DNA of 64,000 nt from Clostridiales bacterium (GTDB lineage: Bacteria > Bacillota > Clostridia > Christensenellales > CAG-138): positions 62,001-126,000 of the forward strand of contig DXWI01000002.1 of the NCBI GenBank assembly GCA_019416935.1. Reading direction: 5' to 3'. Each line of letters opens with the position of its first letter. The stretch's first letter is position 1. The position numbers and the translations under genes are program-made. Positions 50,437 through 58,407 of the stretch are shown in pieces. Under the pieces are notes generated by a model, which did no database searches, had not been told where the DNA came from, and saw nothing but the letters and a program-made list of their open reading frames with translations.

Positions 50437-51798
50437 ATGGAAAGCTTGGAAAGCGCGCATCATATTCATCTGATCGGCATCGGCGGCTGCAGCATGAGCG
50501 GTCTTGCGCGCATTTTGAAAGCACACGGGCATATGGTCACCGGCAGCGACCGGGAGCGCACGCAGTTTACAGACAGTTTGGACGCGGCAGCCATTCCCTA
50601 TTCGGTTGGCCACACGGGCGCATATCTCGACGGCGCGGATCTTGTGATCTACTCCGCCGCGATCAAGCCGGATAACCCGGAGCGCGTCATTGCAGCGCAG
50701 CGGGGCATTCCGGAGCTTGAGCGCAGCGTGGCGCTGGGCCAGATCTCCTCCCGATTCCATGAGGTTGTCGCCATCGCCGGCTGTCATGGCAAGACTACCA
50801 TCACCTCTATGCTCGCCGGCATCACTGTGGCGGCGCACGCGGATGCGACCATCCACGTCGGCGGCTATGTGGATGCGCTCGGCGGCGGCGTTCGGGTCGG
50901 CAGCCGCGACCTGTTCATCACGGAGGCCTGCGAATATGTGGAGAGCTTTTTGACGCTTTCCCCGACCATTGCGCTCATCAGCAACATCGATAACGATCAT
51001 CTGGACTACTTCCAATCCATGGAGAACATCGTCCGTGCTTTTGAAAAATTTTTGGACCGGCTGCCCGCCGACGGCACGTTCATCGGCTGTGCGGACGATC
51101 CGTTTGTACGCGCGCTGGTCGAAAAGAGCGCGCACCGCACGTTGACCTACGGGCTGACCGGCGGTGATTACTGCGCCGCGGACGTCGCTTATGACGCGGA
51201 GGGCAACCCGTCCTTTACCGCCGTGCGCGGCGATGAAGCGCTCGGCCGCGTGCAGCTCGGCGTTCCCGGCACGCACAATGTTTTGAACGCGCTCGGTGCG
51301 CTCGCCGTGTCCGACCGGATCGGCGTCCCCTTCGATCTCTATTGTTCCGCCATCGCCTCGTTCCGCAACACGCGCCGCCGGTTTGAATTCTATGGAGAGC
51401 GCGACGGCATTCGCGTGTTTCATGACTATGGACACCATCCGAATGAGATCCGCGCTACGCTGGAAGCCGCCGCGCGCTTGCCGCACAAGCACCTCTACTG
51501 CGTGTTTCAGTGCAACAGCTATACGCGCGCGCGAACGCTGTTCACCGAGGGGGTCACCTGCTTTGCCGGCGCAGACGCCGTGCTCGTGCCGGACATCTAT
51601 CCCGGTCGGGAGAAGGATACGGGCGTCGTCCATGCGCGCGATATGGTAGCGGCCATCCAAGCCGCCGGCACCGCCGCCCACTATCTTCCCACGTTTGAGG
51701 AAATCCGCTGCTGGCTCGATGCGCACGGCGAGACCGGCGACGTCGTCGTGACCGTCGGCTCCGGCGATGTCTACCGCCAGACGAGGAAACTGCTTTGA
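50437..51798 (+). CDS. murC: UDP-N-acetylmuramate-L-alanine ligase
   Basis: An ATP-dependent ligase adding L-Ala to UDP-MurNAc, the first peptide step of peptidoglycan synthesis. The 453-aa protein has an N-terminal Rossmann part (HIHLIGIGGCSMSGLARIL), the ATP loop IAGCHGKTTITSML, NIDNDHLDYFQS, and VPGTHNVLNALGALA. C-terminal FHDYGHHPNEIRATLEAA is as in MurC. ATG 50437 follows GGGGG; the frame stays open upstream over the promoter. No other mur or division genes adjoin, and the next gene, a hydrolase, overlaps its stop. Confidence 0.93.
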   Translation: MESLESAHHIHLIGIGGCSMSGLARILKAHGHMVTGSDRERTQFTDSLDAAAIPYSVGHTGAYLDGADLVIYSAAIKPDNPERVIAAQRGIPELERSVALGQISSRFHEVVAIAGCHGKTTITSMLAGITVAAHADATIHVGGYVDALGGGVRVGSRDLFITEACEYVESFLTLSPTIALISNIDNDHLDYFQSMENIVRAFEKFLDRLPADGTFIGCADDPFVRALVEKSAHRTLTYGLTGGDYCAADVAYDAEGNPSFTAVRGDEALGRVQLGVPGTHNVLNALGALAVSDRIGVPFDLYCSAIASFRNTRRRFEFYGERDGIRVFHDYGHHPNEIRATLEAAARLPHKHLYCVFQCNSYTRARTLFTEGVTCFAGADAVLVPDIYPGREKDTGVVHARDMVAAIQAAGTAAHYLPTFEEIRCWLDAHGETGDVVVTVGSGDVYRQTRKLL

Positions 51799-52604
51799 GC
51801 TTGTCCGGCTATGCGTTCGACAATCGCATTCTCGATGAACCGGCGGCGTTCGACACGCTGAGCGAGCCGTACTTCCGCGCCGGTCACAGCACGGTCGGCT
51901 GTCTTTTGCTGCACGGCATCGGCGGCACGCCGGCCAATATGCGTGTCATCGCCGAGGCGCTGCAATCGCGCGGCTTTACCGTGTATGTCCCCCTGCTGCC
52001 CGGCCACGGAACGACCGTGCGCGCCCTGCAAGCCTCGACCGACGAGCAGTGGCTTGCCTGCGCGCAAGATGGCTATGACCGGCTGCGCGCGGTCGGCTGC
52101 ACGCGCATCGTGCCGATCGGTCTGTCGCTCGGCGGCATCCTCGCCGGCCTGATTGCAGCCGAGCGCGATTGCGCGGCGCTCTGCCTGATCAGCGCGCCCA
52201 TTCGCATGCGCACCTATCTGCATGTCGCGCGGGTGCTCAGCCCGCTCCTTCCCGCCATCCGTTTTTCGCAGGCCGATATCGACCGGTGCAGGAGCAAGCT
52301 GCCCTACGGGCAGTTGTACGCGGGCTTTTCCACCCGCAAGCTGGCCGATCTGTACCGGCTGATTCGCCGCCTGCGCCGCGCGCTGCCCGGCATCACCTGT
52401 CCCACACTGGCGCTCTGGTCACGGTACGACAACAAGGTCGCCCCGTGTGCCGCGAAAACGCTTCAGCGCGGCCTATCCCATGCCGCGCTCACCATGCGTA
52501 CCATGGAGCATTCCCCGCACGGCAGCACCTATGACCCGTGCGAACGCGATCTCGTTGCGCAGCTCGCGGCGGATTTTGTCTCCCAAGCTGCCGGCACAGA
52601 GTAA
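51795..52604 (+). CDS. Alpha/beta hydrolase, carboxylesterase type
   Basis: A 269-aa serine hydrolase. The oxyanion segment CLLLHGIGGTPANMR, the nucleophile motif VPIGLSLGGILAGL (G-x-S-x-G-G), the acid near LALWSRYDNKVAP and the His in MEHSPHGSTYD form a catalytic set like that of Est30-type carboxylesterases. Start is TTG 51795, overlapping the murC stop by 4 bp with GAGGAAA upstream, hence coupling to murC. Possible roles include esterase or acylglycerol lipase; no signal peptide is seen. Confidence 0.82.
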   Translation: MSLSGYAFDNRILDEPAAFDTLSEPYFRAGHSTVGCLLLHGIGGTPANMRVIAEALQSRGFTVYVPLLPGHGTTVRALQASTDEQWLACAQDGYDRLRAVGCTRIVPIGLSLGGILAGLIAAERDCAALCLISAPIRMRTYLHVARVLSPLLPAIRFSQADIDRCRSKLPYGQLYAGFSTRKLADLYRLIRRLRRALPGITCPTLALWSRYDNKVAPCAAKTLQRGLSHAALTMRTMEHSPHGSTYDPCERDLVAQLAADFVSQAAGTE

Positions 52605-52618
52605 TGCGCCGCCCGTTC

Positions 52619-52648
52619 TTGACAAGCCCCGATCATACCCTCTATAAT
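52619..52648 (+). promoter_or_regulatory. Strong promoter driving the tRNA-Arg array
   Basis: TTGACA (52619-52624), 18-bp spacer, TATAAT (52643-52648). No protein gene follows; the next features are three tRNA-Arg halves and the intact tRNA-Arg at 53008, which has no clear promoter of its own. Confidence 0.8.
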
Positions 52649-52760
52649 GCATAGGTGGGTTTGATGCGTGCGATGCGCCCCCGGCCCGCTGCCCGTCTGC
52701 GCACCGCGCAGCAAGCGTCCGCCCTCAGGTTTTGCGGAAAGCGGCAATCTTCGTGATCGT

Positions 52761-52799
52761 GTGCCCGCAGCGCAGCAGGATAGAGCGGTCGCCTCCTAA
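52761..52799 (+). repeat. tRNA-Arg 5' half, remnant A
   Basis: A tRNA-like 5' half with a one-base-changed D-arm (CAGCGCAGCAGGATAGAGC) through the anticodon loop CTCCTAA. The 3' half is missing: the next bases cannot pair with the anticodon stem. Confidence 0.6.
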
Positions 52800-52831
52800 A
52801 CCTGCCGATGCACACAAAATTTCATACACAA

Positions 52832-52871
52832 CTCTCCGTAGCTCAGCAGGATAGAGCATTCGCCTCCTAAG
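52832..52871 (+). repeat. tRNA-Arg 5' half, remnant B
   Basis: CTCTCCGTAGCTCAGCAGG onward is near-identical to the intact tRNA through CGCCTCCTAAG. After that it diverges (GTGTGAGGAC...) and no T-arm exists. Confidence 0.65.
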
Positions 52872-52914
52872 TGTGAGGACGTACACTCGCCTTGAGCACC
52901 ACAATCCCATATAA

Positions 52915-52956
52915 GCGCCATTAGCTCAGCAGGATAGAGCGCACGCCTCCTAAGCG
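52915..52956 (+). repeat. tRNA-Arg 5' half, remnant C
   Basis: GCGCCATTAGCTCAGCAGG onward, through CGCCTCCTAAGCG. The acceptor strand (GCGCCAT) differs from the intact gene (GTCTCCG), so it is not a simple copy of it. It is followed by the short hairpin GGTGACCTATCACC in place of a T-arm. Confidence 0.65.
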
Positions 52957-53007
52957 GAAGGTGACCTATCACCAAACAGGGGGCAAAAACCGAAAAATTG
53001 AATACCT

Positions 53008-53083
53008 GTCTCCGTAGCTCAGTGGATAGAGCACTCGCCTCCTAAGCGAGGGGCCGCGCGTTCAAATCGCGCCGGGGACGCCA
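53008..53083 (+). tRNA. tRNA-Arg(CCU)
   Basis: A complete 76-nt cloverleaf: acceptor GTCTCCG/CGGGGAC, D-arm GCTC...GAGC, anticodon stem CTCGC/GCGAG with loop CTCCTAA (anticodon CCT), T-arm GCGCG/CGCGC with TTCAAAT, discriminator G and an encoded CCA. An integrase gene lies 180 bp downstream, so this is the likely attachment site of the element to the right. Confidence 0.95.
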
Positions 53084-53116
53084 AAAAGCCCGTAAAACAG
53101 CCGTTTTCGGGCTTTT
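53084..53116 (+). terminator. tRNA-Arg terminator
   Basis: Stem AAAAGCCCG/CGGGCTTTT (53084-53092 with 53108-53116), extended inward by AAAAC/GTTTT, then GCTTTTGC. Confidence 0.8.
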
Positions 53117-53263
53117 GCTTTTGCCCGCCGTTGCTTTTACACTTTCTTATTACGCTCATGATTTTCTCATAGTGTTTTACTATTTTCTTTATTTTTTGCT
53201 AATTGGCGTTAGGTCGATTTTTACGTCTTGGCACCAAAAAACACCTCGTTTGCTAATTTGAGA

Positions 53264-54640
53264 TTAGCAGACGTTTCCTGCAATCAAGCCCGCAAGAGTT
53301 TGAGCCAGCTCTGGTGAATTCTTTAGCTGTTCAATGAGCTCGTTCAAATTGATATTTGCTGTCTGCTCTTTGGGTGGCTTGACTTCTCTTAGGTCGGGAT
53401 TCGCATAAAATGCCGACTCAAATTTCTGTGCATTGATTTTCCGATCTTCATCGAGAATATGTGCATACACCCTTGTGATCATATCAGCCTGGGAATGCCC
53501 TGTATCTCCCTGCGTCGCTTTAATATCTCCATGGTTAAGCTTCAGCTTGTAAGTAGTGCTGGAATGACGAAGGGAATGAAATACTACATTTGGCAGTCCG
53601 GCATCTTCTTTCAAACGATTAAAGCCTTTTTCAATCAGCTTAATGTCACAAGGCCGTCCATTACCCTGTGCTACTACAAGATTATAGTCCAAATACTCGT
53701 TTCCGAGAAACTCTTTTTGTTTTTCTTGTGTATCACGCCATTCTCGAAGAATATAGGCAAGTGTTTTGGGGAGCCATACTCGTCTGACGCTTGTCGCTGT
53801 CTTTGGAGTTTTCAGAACCAGCCTTGTTTTTGGGCAGCTCATAACTGGCGGAAACACGAATAATATATCCCTGTTCCCGAGAGTGTCCATTACATCTTTA
53901 GAAGCTCTGAAAAGCTCCTTTTCCACATAAATGGACGCATTATCCTGTGCAATGTCTGCCTCCTCAATATGCACATTATCCCATGTAAGCCCAAGTATTT
54001 CGCCTACGCGCAGAGAACAGGCAAACGCTAAATTCATAGCAAGATACAGCTTTGCATCTTTACAGCAATCCAAAGCCTTTCGTATCGTTTCTGCTGTCCA
54101 TATATCCCTTGGTTTACTCTCGACTTTGGGAAGCGTTACGAAATCAAAGGGATTACGGGCAATAATTTCCCAACGTACAGCCTGTTTGAAAGCACAGCGC
54201 AATAGTTTTATGATCTTTTCAATGTTCGCCGGAGTTAAATACTCCGTTTTCCGTCGGCGTCCACCTACCTCAACAGGCTGTGTATTTTGCAGTGTTTTGA
54301 TAAATTTGTCAGCTTCTCTTGGATTGATTTCCTTCATTTCCTTTTGTCCGATGAGCGGCAAAATATAGTTGGAAATCAACGCGCAGTTTGAGTTGTAGGT
54401 AGAATACGACCACGTTTTTTCACCATAAAGCAGTATGTAGTCTTGCAAAACATCTTTTACGGTCTGCTTGTTTGGGGGAAGAAATGTTCCATCGTTCTTT
54501 TTGTATTCAATTTCTGCCCTCCGCTTATGCGCTTCTGCATAAGTCTTAAATGTTTCCCAACGCTGCTTTTTTTCTCCCTTGTCATTTTCATAATTATAGA
54601 CAACAGAGTAAGTTCCTCTCCTTTTTTTAATAGACGCCAT
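53264..54640 (-). CDS. int: Tyrosine recombinase / integrase
   Basis: A site-specific recombinase of 458 aa. An N-terminal arm-binding domain (KKRRGTYSVVYNYENDKGEK) is followed by a SAM-like core-binding domain (about 60-160). The catalytic domain has R211 (SLRVGEILGL), H355xxR358 (HSLRHSS), H382 (GHS) and the nucleophile Y392 (RVYAHIL). The gene reads towards tRNA-Arg, placing the attachment site just past its 3' end, the usual arrangement. ATG 54640 follows GGAGAAAAACA. The excisionase gene is 21 bp upstream. Confidence 0.93.
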   Translation of the reverse strand: MASIKKRRGTYSVVYNYENDKGEKKQRWETFKTYAEAHKRRAEIEYKKNDGTFLPPNKQTVKDVLQDYILLYGEKTWSYSTYNSNCALISNYILPLIGQKEMKEINPREADKFIKTLQNTQPVEVGGRRRKTEYLTPANIEKIIKLLRCAFKQAVRWEIIARNPFDFVTLPKVESKPRDIWTAETIRKALDCCKDAKLYLAMNLAFACSLRVGEILGLTWDNVHIEEADIAQDNASIYVEKELFRASKDVMDTLGNRDILFVFPPVMSCPKTRLVLKTPKTATSVRRVWLPKTLAYILREWRDTQEKQKEFLGNEYLDYNLVVAQGNGRPCDIKLIEKGFNRLKEDAGLPNVVFHSLRHSSTTYKLKLNHGDIKATQGDTGHSQADMITRVYAHILDEDRKINAQKFESAFYANPDLREVKPPKEQTANINLNELIEQLKNSPELAQTLAGLIAGNVC

Positions 54641-54661
54641 TGTTTTTCTCCTTTGATATGA

Positions 54662-54856
54662 TTAAATTTCCTGTTTGTCCAACCATTCATCAAAGGACTT
54701 TTTAGATATTCGTATTGAAGCACCTATACGAACGGATTTCACTTCACCTTTCTTAACAAATTCATAGGCTGCGGTACGGCTGATTCCAAGTAAGGTGGAA
54801 ATTTCTTCTACTGTATAGGTGCGTTTTTCGCAGATGTGCTTTGGCATTTGTTCCAT
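54662..54856 (-). CDS. xis: Excisionase-type helix-turn-helix protein
   Basis: A 64-aa MerR-like winged-helix protein of the excisionase family: YTVEEISTLLGISRTAAYEF (recognition helix) and VRIGASIRISKKSFDEWLDK (wing). Size and position next to int match Xis of Tn916-type elements, which bends DNA for excision. ATG 54856 follows AGGAGGCATGGCAA. Confidence 0.87.
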   Translation of the reverse strand: MEQMPKHICEKRTYTVEEISTLLGISRTAAYEFVKKGEVKSVRIGASIRISKKSFDEWLDKQEI

Positions 54857-54987
54857 TTGCCATGCCTCCTTTCTATGTTAATTTGCTGCCGCAATTCATC
54901 TGCTATATTTAGCATACAGATAAATTGGTTAGGGCGCAAATGTGTCAAGTCGAATCATCTGTTTTTTAGTTGGTGCCATTCAAGATA

Positions 54988-55038
54988 AAGCGGCGGTCAA
55001 AATGGATTCTGCATAAAGGCAGAACAAGACCGCCGCTT
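54988..55038 (-). promoter_or_regulatory. Nested hairpin downstream of the 16-aa leader ORF (attenuator-like)
   Basis: Outer stem AAGCGGCGGTC/GACCGCCGCTT (54988-54998 with 55028-55038), inner TTCTGC/GCAGAA (55007-55012 with 55019-55024). It begins 40 nt after the leader ORF stop on the minus strand. No long U-run follows, so whether it terminates is uncertain. Other parts of 54857-55384 show only a TTGACA (54943-54948) ahead of xis. Confidence 0.5.
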
Positions 55039-55078
55039 CCTCCATTTTTCTTGTATAATCACGCACACCTATTCGACA

Positions 55079-55129
55079 CTACTCCCCGATGTGCAGGGCG
55101 ACAACATAAACCGGCCTTACGGTCTGCAT
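55079..55129 (-). CDS. 16-residue leader peptide
   Basis: The ORF reads MQTVRPVYVVALHIGE and is preceded by GAGGTGA 7 nt upstream, a very strong ribosome binding site for so short a frame. Together with the nested hairpin downstream it has the layout of a translation-sensing attenuator of the kind found ahead of ribosome-targeting antibiotic-resistance genes. No such gene follows; the next gene is xis. Confidence 0.5.
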   Translation of the reverse strand: MQTVRPVYVVALHIGE

Positions 55130-55384
55130 AGGAATCTCACCTCTCCCGGGTTCTCCGCGAGCTGCTCCCATTGCCTGCGACGCCATATACTTTTTTCAGT
55201 ATGTACGCACGGACTGTGGCTAAACAGAAGTATCATTATCAGCAGGACAGGTCATGGCGAACTTCATGGAGCGCTCACTGTACTGCAAATGTATCTATGC
55301 TGTCGGATATATGATTGTCAAGGTGCAAGAGAAAATTGATCTCTTCATAAACCACCAGAAAAAAATGGGAAATGGGGGTGTCTT

Positions 55385-55810
55385 TTAGAAAAAATAATTT
55401 ATTTTTTTCTTAAGCCGGTTTAATGCACTTTTAATAGATTGCCTAACTGTGCTTCTGTCAACGCCTTGCATACGGGCAATCCCTGCATAACTCATACCAA
55501 GAAAAAAGTGAGCATACAGCCTTTCTAATTGTTTATCCGTAAGCTCACTCATAGCAGAATAAAGGAGCTCTTGTACAATCTTAAATAAGTACAACTCCTC
55601 GGGAGATTGTACAAGCGACACAGCGGCGTTATCTATTCCTTGATTGTTGTCAAGAGAGTAATAAGCCTTATGGTAGCGAATACACTCGCGCTGTGCCTTT
55701 TCTTTCTTTTGGTATAGAATCAGCAGATCTGCTACTTCGTCTGGTACATCATAAAATGAGTCTTGGTTATATAAAGTTGAATAAAAATCTCTGAGATTGA
55801 TTGTTTTCAT
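55385..55810 (-). CDS. Sigma-factor-like regulator of the element
   Basis: A 141-aa protein resembling sigma-70 region 4 regulators found in Tn916-family elements. The N-terminus (MKTINLRDFYSTLYNQDSFY) is helical. The C-terminal HTH reads LTDKQLERLYAHFFLGMSYA and GIARMQGVDRSTVRQSIKSA, ending in a basic NRLKKKINYFF. Probably controls int/xis or transfer genes. ATG 55810 has GGAGG 6 nt upstream; the longer frame (to 55927) starts without one. Confidence 0.75.
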   Translation of the reverse strand: MKTINLRDFYSTLYNQDSFYDVPDEVADLLILYQKKEKAQRECIRYHKAYYSLDNNQGIDNAAVSLVQSPEELYLFKIVQELLYSAMSELTDKQLERLYAHFFLGMSYAGIARMQGVDRSTVRQSIKSALNRLKKKINYFF

Positions 55811-56334
55811 TTGAATCCTCCATTTTCTTGACTTCATTGATGAGAGCAACAAGAAAAATGGAGGTGGTGATCGGCAATGAAATGTTAAATTGAAGAATAG
55901 AGCGCATATAAAAACACATTTCCACAAAGCTAATGTTTTGAGAAATGTGTATTTGTTCGTGTTTTGGTATTCTGTTAGTTCGCGTCTGTGGCTATAAAAT
56001 CCCCATTGCCGGATTGCGCTTTTTTTAGCTGTAAACTACAGCTTATGATACGCAATGCAGCATTCGGAGCTTTCTTTTCACAAGCTGCCGCTGCAGAACG
56101 GCGGCATTACATTTTTACTTTCAGCATAATACATAAATCCCCCAACAGCTACCGACTTTGTTGGGGGATGCATGCGAAAATGCCCACCAGACAAAGTCTT
56201 TTTTTTGTTTGGTGAGGAATGAGTATATCTTATTGCAATACGATAGTGCTCCATTTGTTCGTGTTTTTCAGAACTAATGTATCGTGTTACGCCAATTCCG
56301 GGAACTATATGATGTATATGGAGGTGAACAATTA
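55811..56334. other. AT-rich intergenic region with hairpins, no gene
   Basis: It contains a 10-bp stem TCCCCCAACA/TGTTGGGGGA (56138-56147 with 56159-56168) and, just after, CACCAGACAAA/TTTGTTTGGTG enclosing a T-run (about 56188-56213), which may act as terminators. No frame has a plausible start and protein. Promoters for the divergent sigma-like and XRE genes must lie here but are not obvious. Confidence 0.5.
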
Positions 56335-56664
56335 GTGAGTGTTAAGAAGCATGATTTCGGACATATTATTAAGCAAGCTCGTATAAAGAATAATTTTACT
56401 CAGGAACAGTTAGCTGAAACTCTGGATATCAGCGCCAGATATATGATGTCGATTGAAGGAGGTCAGCGTTCTCCCAGTTTATCGCTATTTTTTCAGATTA
56501 TCCGCACACTTGAAATTGATGCAAATCAAATCATCTATCCCGAAAGAAACATATCTGATGAAGAGAAAATACGAGCCAATCTTTCTGTACTGCTTTCACG
56601 TTGCAATCAGCATCAATTAAAAGTAATTATTGCTGCAACGCGCGCATTACTTGAAAATACATGA
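56335..56664 (+). CDS. XRE-family transcriptional regulator
   Basis: A 109-aa protein with an N-terminal HTH (FGHIIKQARIKNNFTQEQLA, then ETLDISARYMMSIEGGQRSP) and a short C-terminal helical domain. Likely the element's repressor or immunity regulator, as with Orf9 of Tn916. The start is GTG 56335 (GGAGGTG 8 nt upstream); the frame opens at 56284 without one. It is the only plus-strand gene of the element in the window. Confidence 0.8.
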   Translation: MSVKKHDFGHIIKQARIKNNFTQEQLAETLDISARYMMSIEGGQRSPSLSLFFQIIRTLEIDANQIIYPERNISDEEKIRANLSVLLSRCNQHQLKVIIAATRALLENT

Positions 56665-56707
56665 ACGATCCTAAGGATCATTCTGCGAGCATGAAAAAAT
56701 TAAGACT

Positions 56708-56923
56708 CTACAAATTTAATAGGATAACATCCAGATAATCCATCAGATTTTTCTTTTCAAGCTGCTTTATTTTTTGCCTTGCGCCGCCGTAACGGGTAAT
56801 GTAAGTAACGTCCCCCGTCACTAAATAAGCGTAAATTTGTACCTTTGGATCATAGCCTCTCTCTTCAAGAAGGGCAATAATCTCTTTTAACTTTGGTTCA
56901 AACTCTTTTTCTTTCATTTTCAT
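56708..56923 (-). CDS. IreB-like (UPF0297) small protein
   Basis: 71 aa. The central part EIIALLEERGYDPKVQIYAY and LVTGDVTYITRYGGARQKIK follows the pattern of IreB, the small phosphoprotein regulated by PASTA kinase IreK in enterococci (there [20 protein letters not shown]). The N-terminal Thr-rich phosphorylation segment of IreB (TDETVRF) is replaced by a Lys/Glu sequence. ATG 56923 overlaps the stop of the preceding gene (ATGA), so it is translated by coupling. A chromosomal IreB usually sits with yrrK and alaS; this copy is cargo of a mobile element. Confidence 0.72.
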   Translation of the reverse strand: MKMKEKEFEPKLKEIIALLEERGYDPKVQIYAYLVTGDVTYITRYGGARQKIKQLEKKNLMDYLDVILLNL

Positions 56924-58404
56924 TTCATTTTTGAATTGCGGAGCACTTTTGCTACGACTACTACAGCGACAATCACAGCGATGATGGCAAATCCCACAAG
57001 AATGGTTACCCACCACTGAAAAACAGGTTCTTCCGTTTCGTCCGTTGGTTCCCCGTCTGTTTCAATCACCATTTCCTTAATCTCAATGGAAAAATCAATT
57101 TCCTTTTTTTGTTCTTCTCCGGCTTCGTTAATGTAAGTGATCGTATAAAGCCCGGTTGTTTTTCCATATCCGCCGTTTACCTGACCGGCAAACACGGAGA
57201 TTTCGCCGTTACCCGTTCCGCCGGGGACAATGTCGCCTAAGAACGCGGCAGCTTTGGGGAAAAGTCCCTCTCCCGTGACTTCAATCATCACATTTTTCAG
57301 TGTGCTTTTGCCTGTATTATAGACGTTTGCGGGAATCGTAAAGGATTCTCCCGCGGTAACACTCTCCGGAATAACAGCGAGGATATCATCATAAGTAAAA
57401 TCAGCCGGCTGGGTGACGGCGATGAGAAATGTCCGAGAGGAGGTATACACTCCTCCGTATGCGTCCGTATAGTCAAGGGTTACGCTGAAAGGCTGGTTGC
57501 CCGATGTGGCGTCCGCCGTTGTTTTCAGCTTAAAAGAAGCCTTCTCGCTTTCTCCGTCTGCAATATTCTCAAGATGAATGGCGTTATTGGTTGCAACGGG
57601 GACGATGCTGCTTGCTACAGCCGTGCCCTCACCGCCAGAGGACGTGCTTCCATAGGTAAGCCGCACGCTTCTTGCCCGAAGCGTCCCAATGTTTTCCACC
57701 GTAAGCGTCACCTCAAACTCCTCATTGCCGCCGACGCTCGCAGGATTGATTTCACAGGAGCTGATGAACAACTCCGGTTTATCTACTGTTTCTTTTGTGG
57801 GTGTGGTGTTCTGCACTGCGTTTGGATCGACAGGCTCTTTGCCGTCCGTAATGGTGACGTAAATGATAAAGGTTTGTGTCATGAGAGAACCGTTTACGTC
57901 CAGATAAGAGGCGTTCAGTGTAACAGGATAGACGCCGTTAATTCTCCCGCTTGTAAGAGGTATGGTAAGCGTAAATACATAAGGTTCTCCGCCCTCTCTT
58001 GTCTGAGCGTAATTTCCAAATATAAACGGACTGTCCGCTGTCTGCCCAAGATCGGCGCTGAGCGTTACTTTCCCGTCCTGCGTTTTCCCAATCAGAGGCA
58101 ATATGATAGACACATTCCCGTCCTTTACGATAGGGATATAGCCGTCTTCATAGGCTTTATTCATGCCGGGATACAGGTTCTTGCTGTCTATGGTAAGCTG
58201 TCCGGCAGAGATGACAGGCTCCGGTGTATCCATGTCCGGCGTGTCGGTTGGCGAAGTCGTGGGAGACGGCGTATCCGACGGCGATGACACGGGCGAAGAG
58301 TATGGCGTCGAAACCGGAGCAGGTGCTTCCTCGGCAAAAGCCGTAAGTGGTATTGTAAGGGTAAGCAATATCGTAAACAATAATATGAAGTATTTTCTTT
58401 TCAT
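56920..58404 (-). CDS. Exported, membrane-anchored CARDB/S-layer-like protein
   Basis: 494 aa. A signal peptide (MKRKYFILLFTILLTLTIPLTAFA) is followed by a Ser/Thr/Pro-rich spacer (SPSDTPSPTTSPTDTPDMDT). Then come beta-sandwich domains of CARDB/COG1361 type (PELFISSCEINPASVGGNEE, FEVTLTVENIGTLRARSVRL, and a second near YDDILAVIPESVTAGESFTI). A C-terminal membrane helix ends it (VTILVGFAIIAVIVAVVVVA) with a basic tail. It is encoded 3 bp after the ABC ATPase gene, so it probably works at the cell surface with that transporter. ATG 58404 follows GGGAGGAA. Confidence 0.8.
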   Translation of the reverse strand: MKRKYFILLFTILLTLTIPLTAFAEEAPAPVSTPYSSPVSSPSDTPSPTTSPTDTPDMDTPEPVISAGQLTIDSKNLYPGMNKAYEDGYIPIVKDGNVSIILPLIGKTQDGKVTLSADLGQTADSPFIFGNYAQTREGGEPYVFTLTIPLTSGRINGVYPVTLNASYLDVNGSLMTQTFIIYVTITDGKEPVDPNAVQNTTPTKETVDKPELFISSCEINPASVGGNEEFEVTLTVENIGTLRARSVRLTYGSTSSGGEGTAVASSIVPVATNNAIHLENIADGESEKASFKLKTTADATSGNQPFSVTLDYTDAYGGVYTSSRTFLIAVTQPADFTYDDILAVIPESVTAGESFTIPANVYNTGKSTLKNVMIEVTGEGLFPKAAAFLGDIVPGGTGNGEISVFAGQVNGGYGKTTGLYTITYINEAGEEQKKEIDFSIEIKEMVIETDGEPTDETEEPVFQWWVTILVGFAIIAVIVAVVVVAKVLRNSKMK

Positions 58405-58407
58405 GGT

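Noticed and set aside
52761..52956. Three additional functional tRNA-Arg genes
   Set aside because: The 3' halves cannot form the anticodon stem, T-arm or acceptor; only 5' halves remain.
53251..53267. GCTAAT...ATTAGC inverted repeat considered as an attachment core
   Set aside because: It overlaps the end of int and has no second copy in the window; more likely an integrase arm site or weak terminator.
55091..55339. 82-codon plus-strand frame in the element
   Set aside because: No ribosome binding site; overlaps the leader ORF on the opposite strand and has no recognisable pattern.
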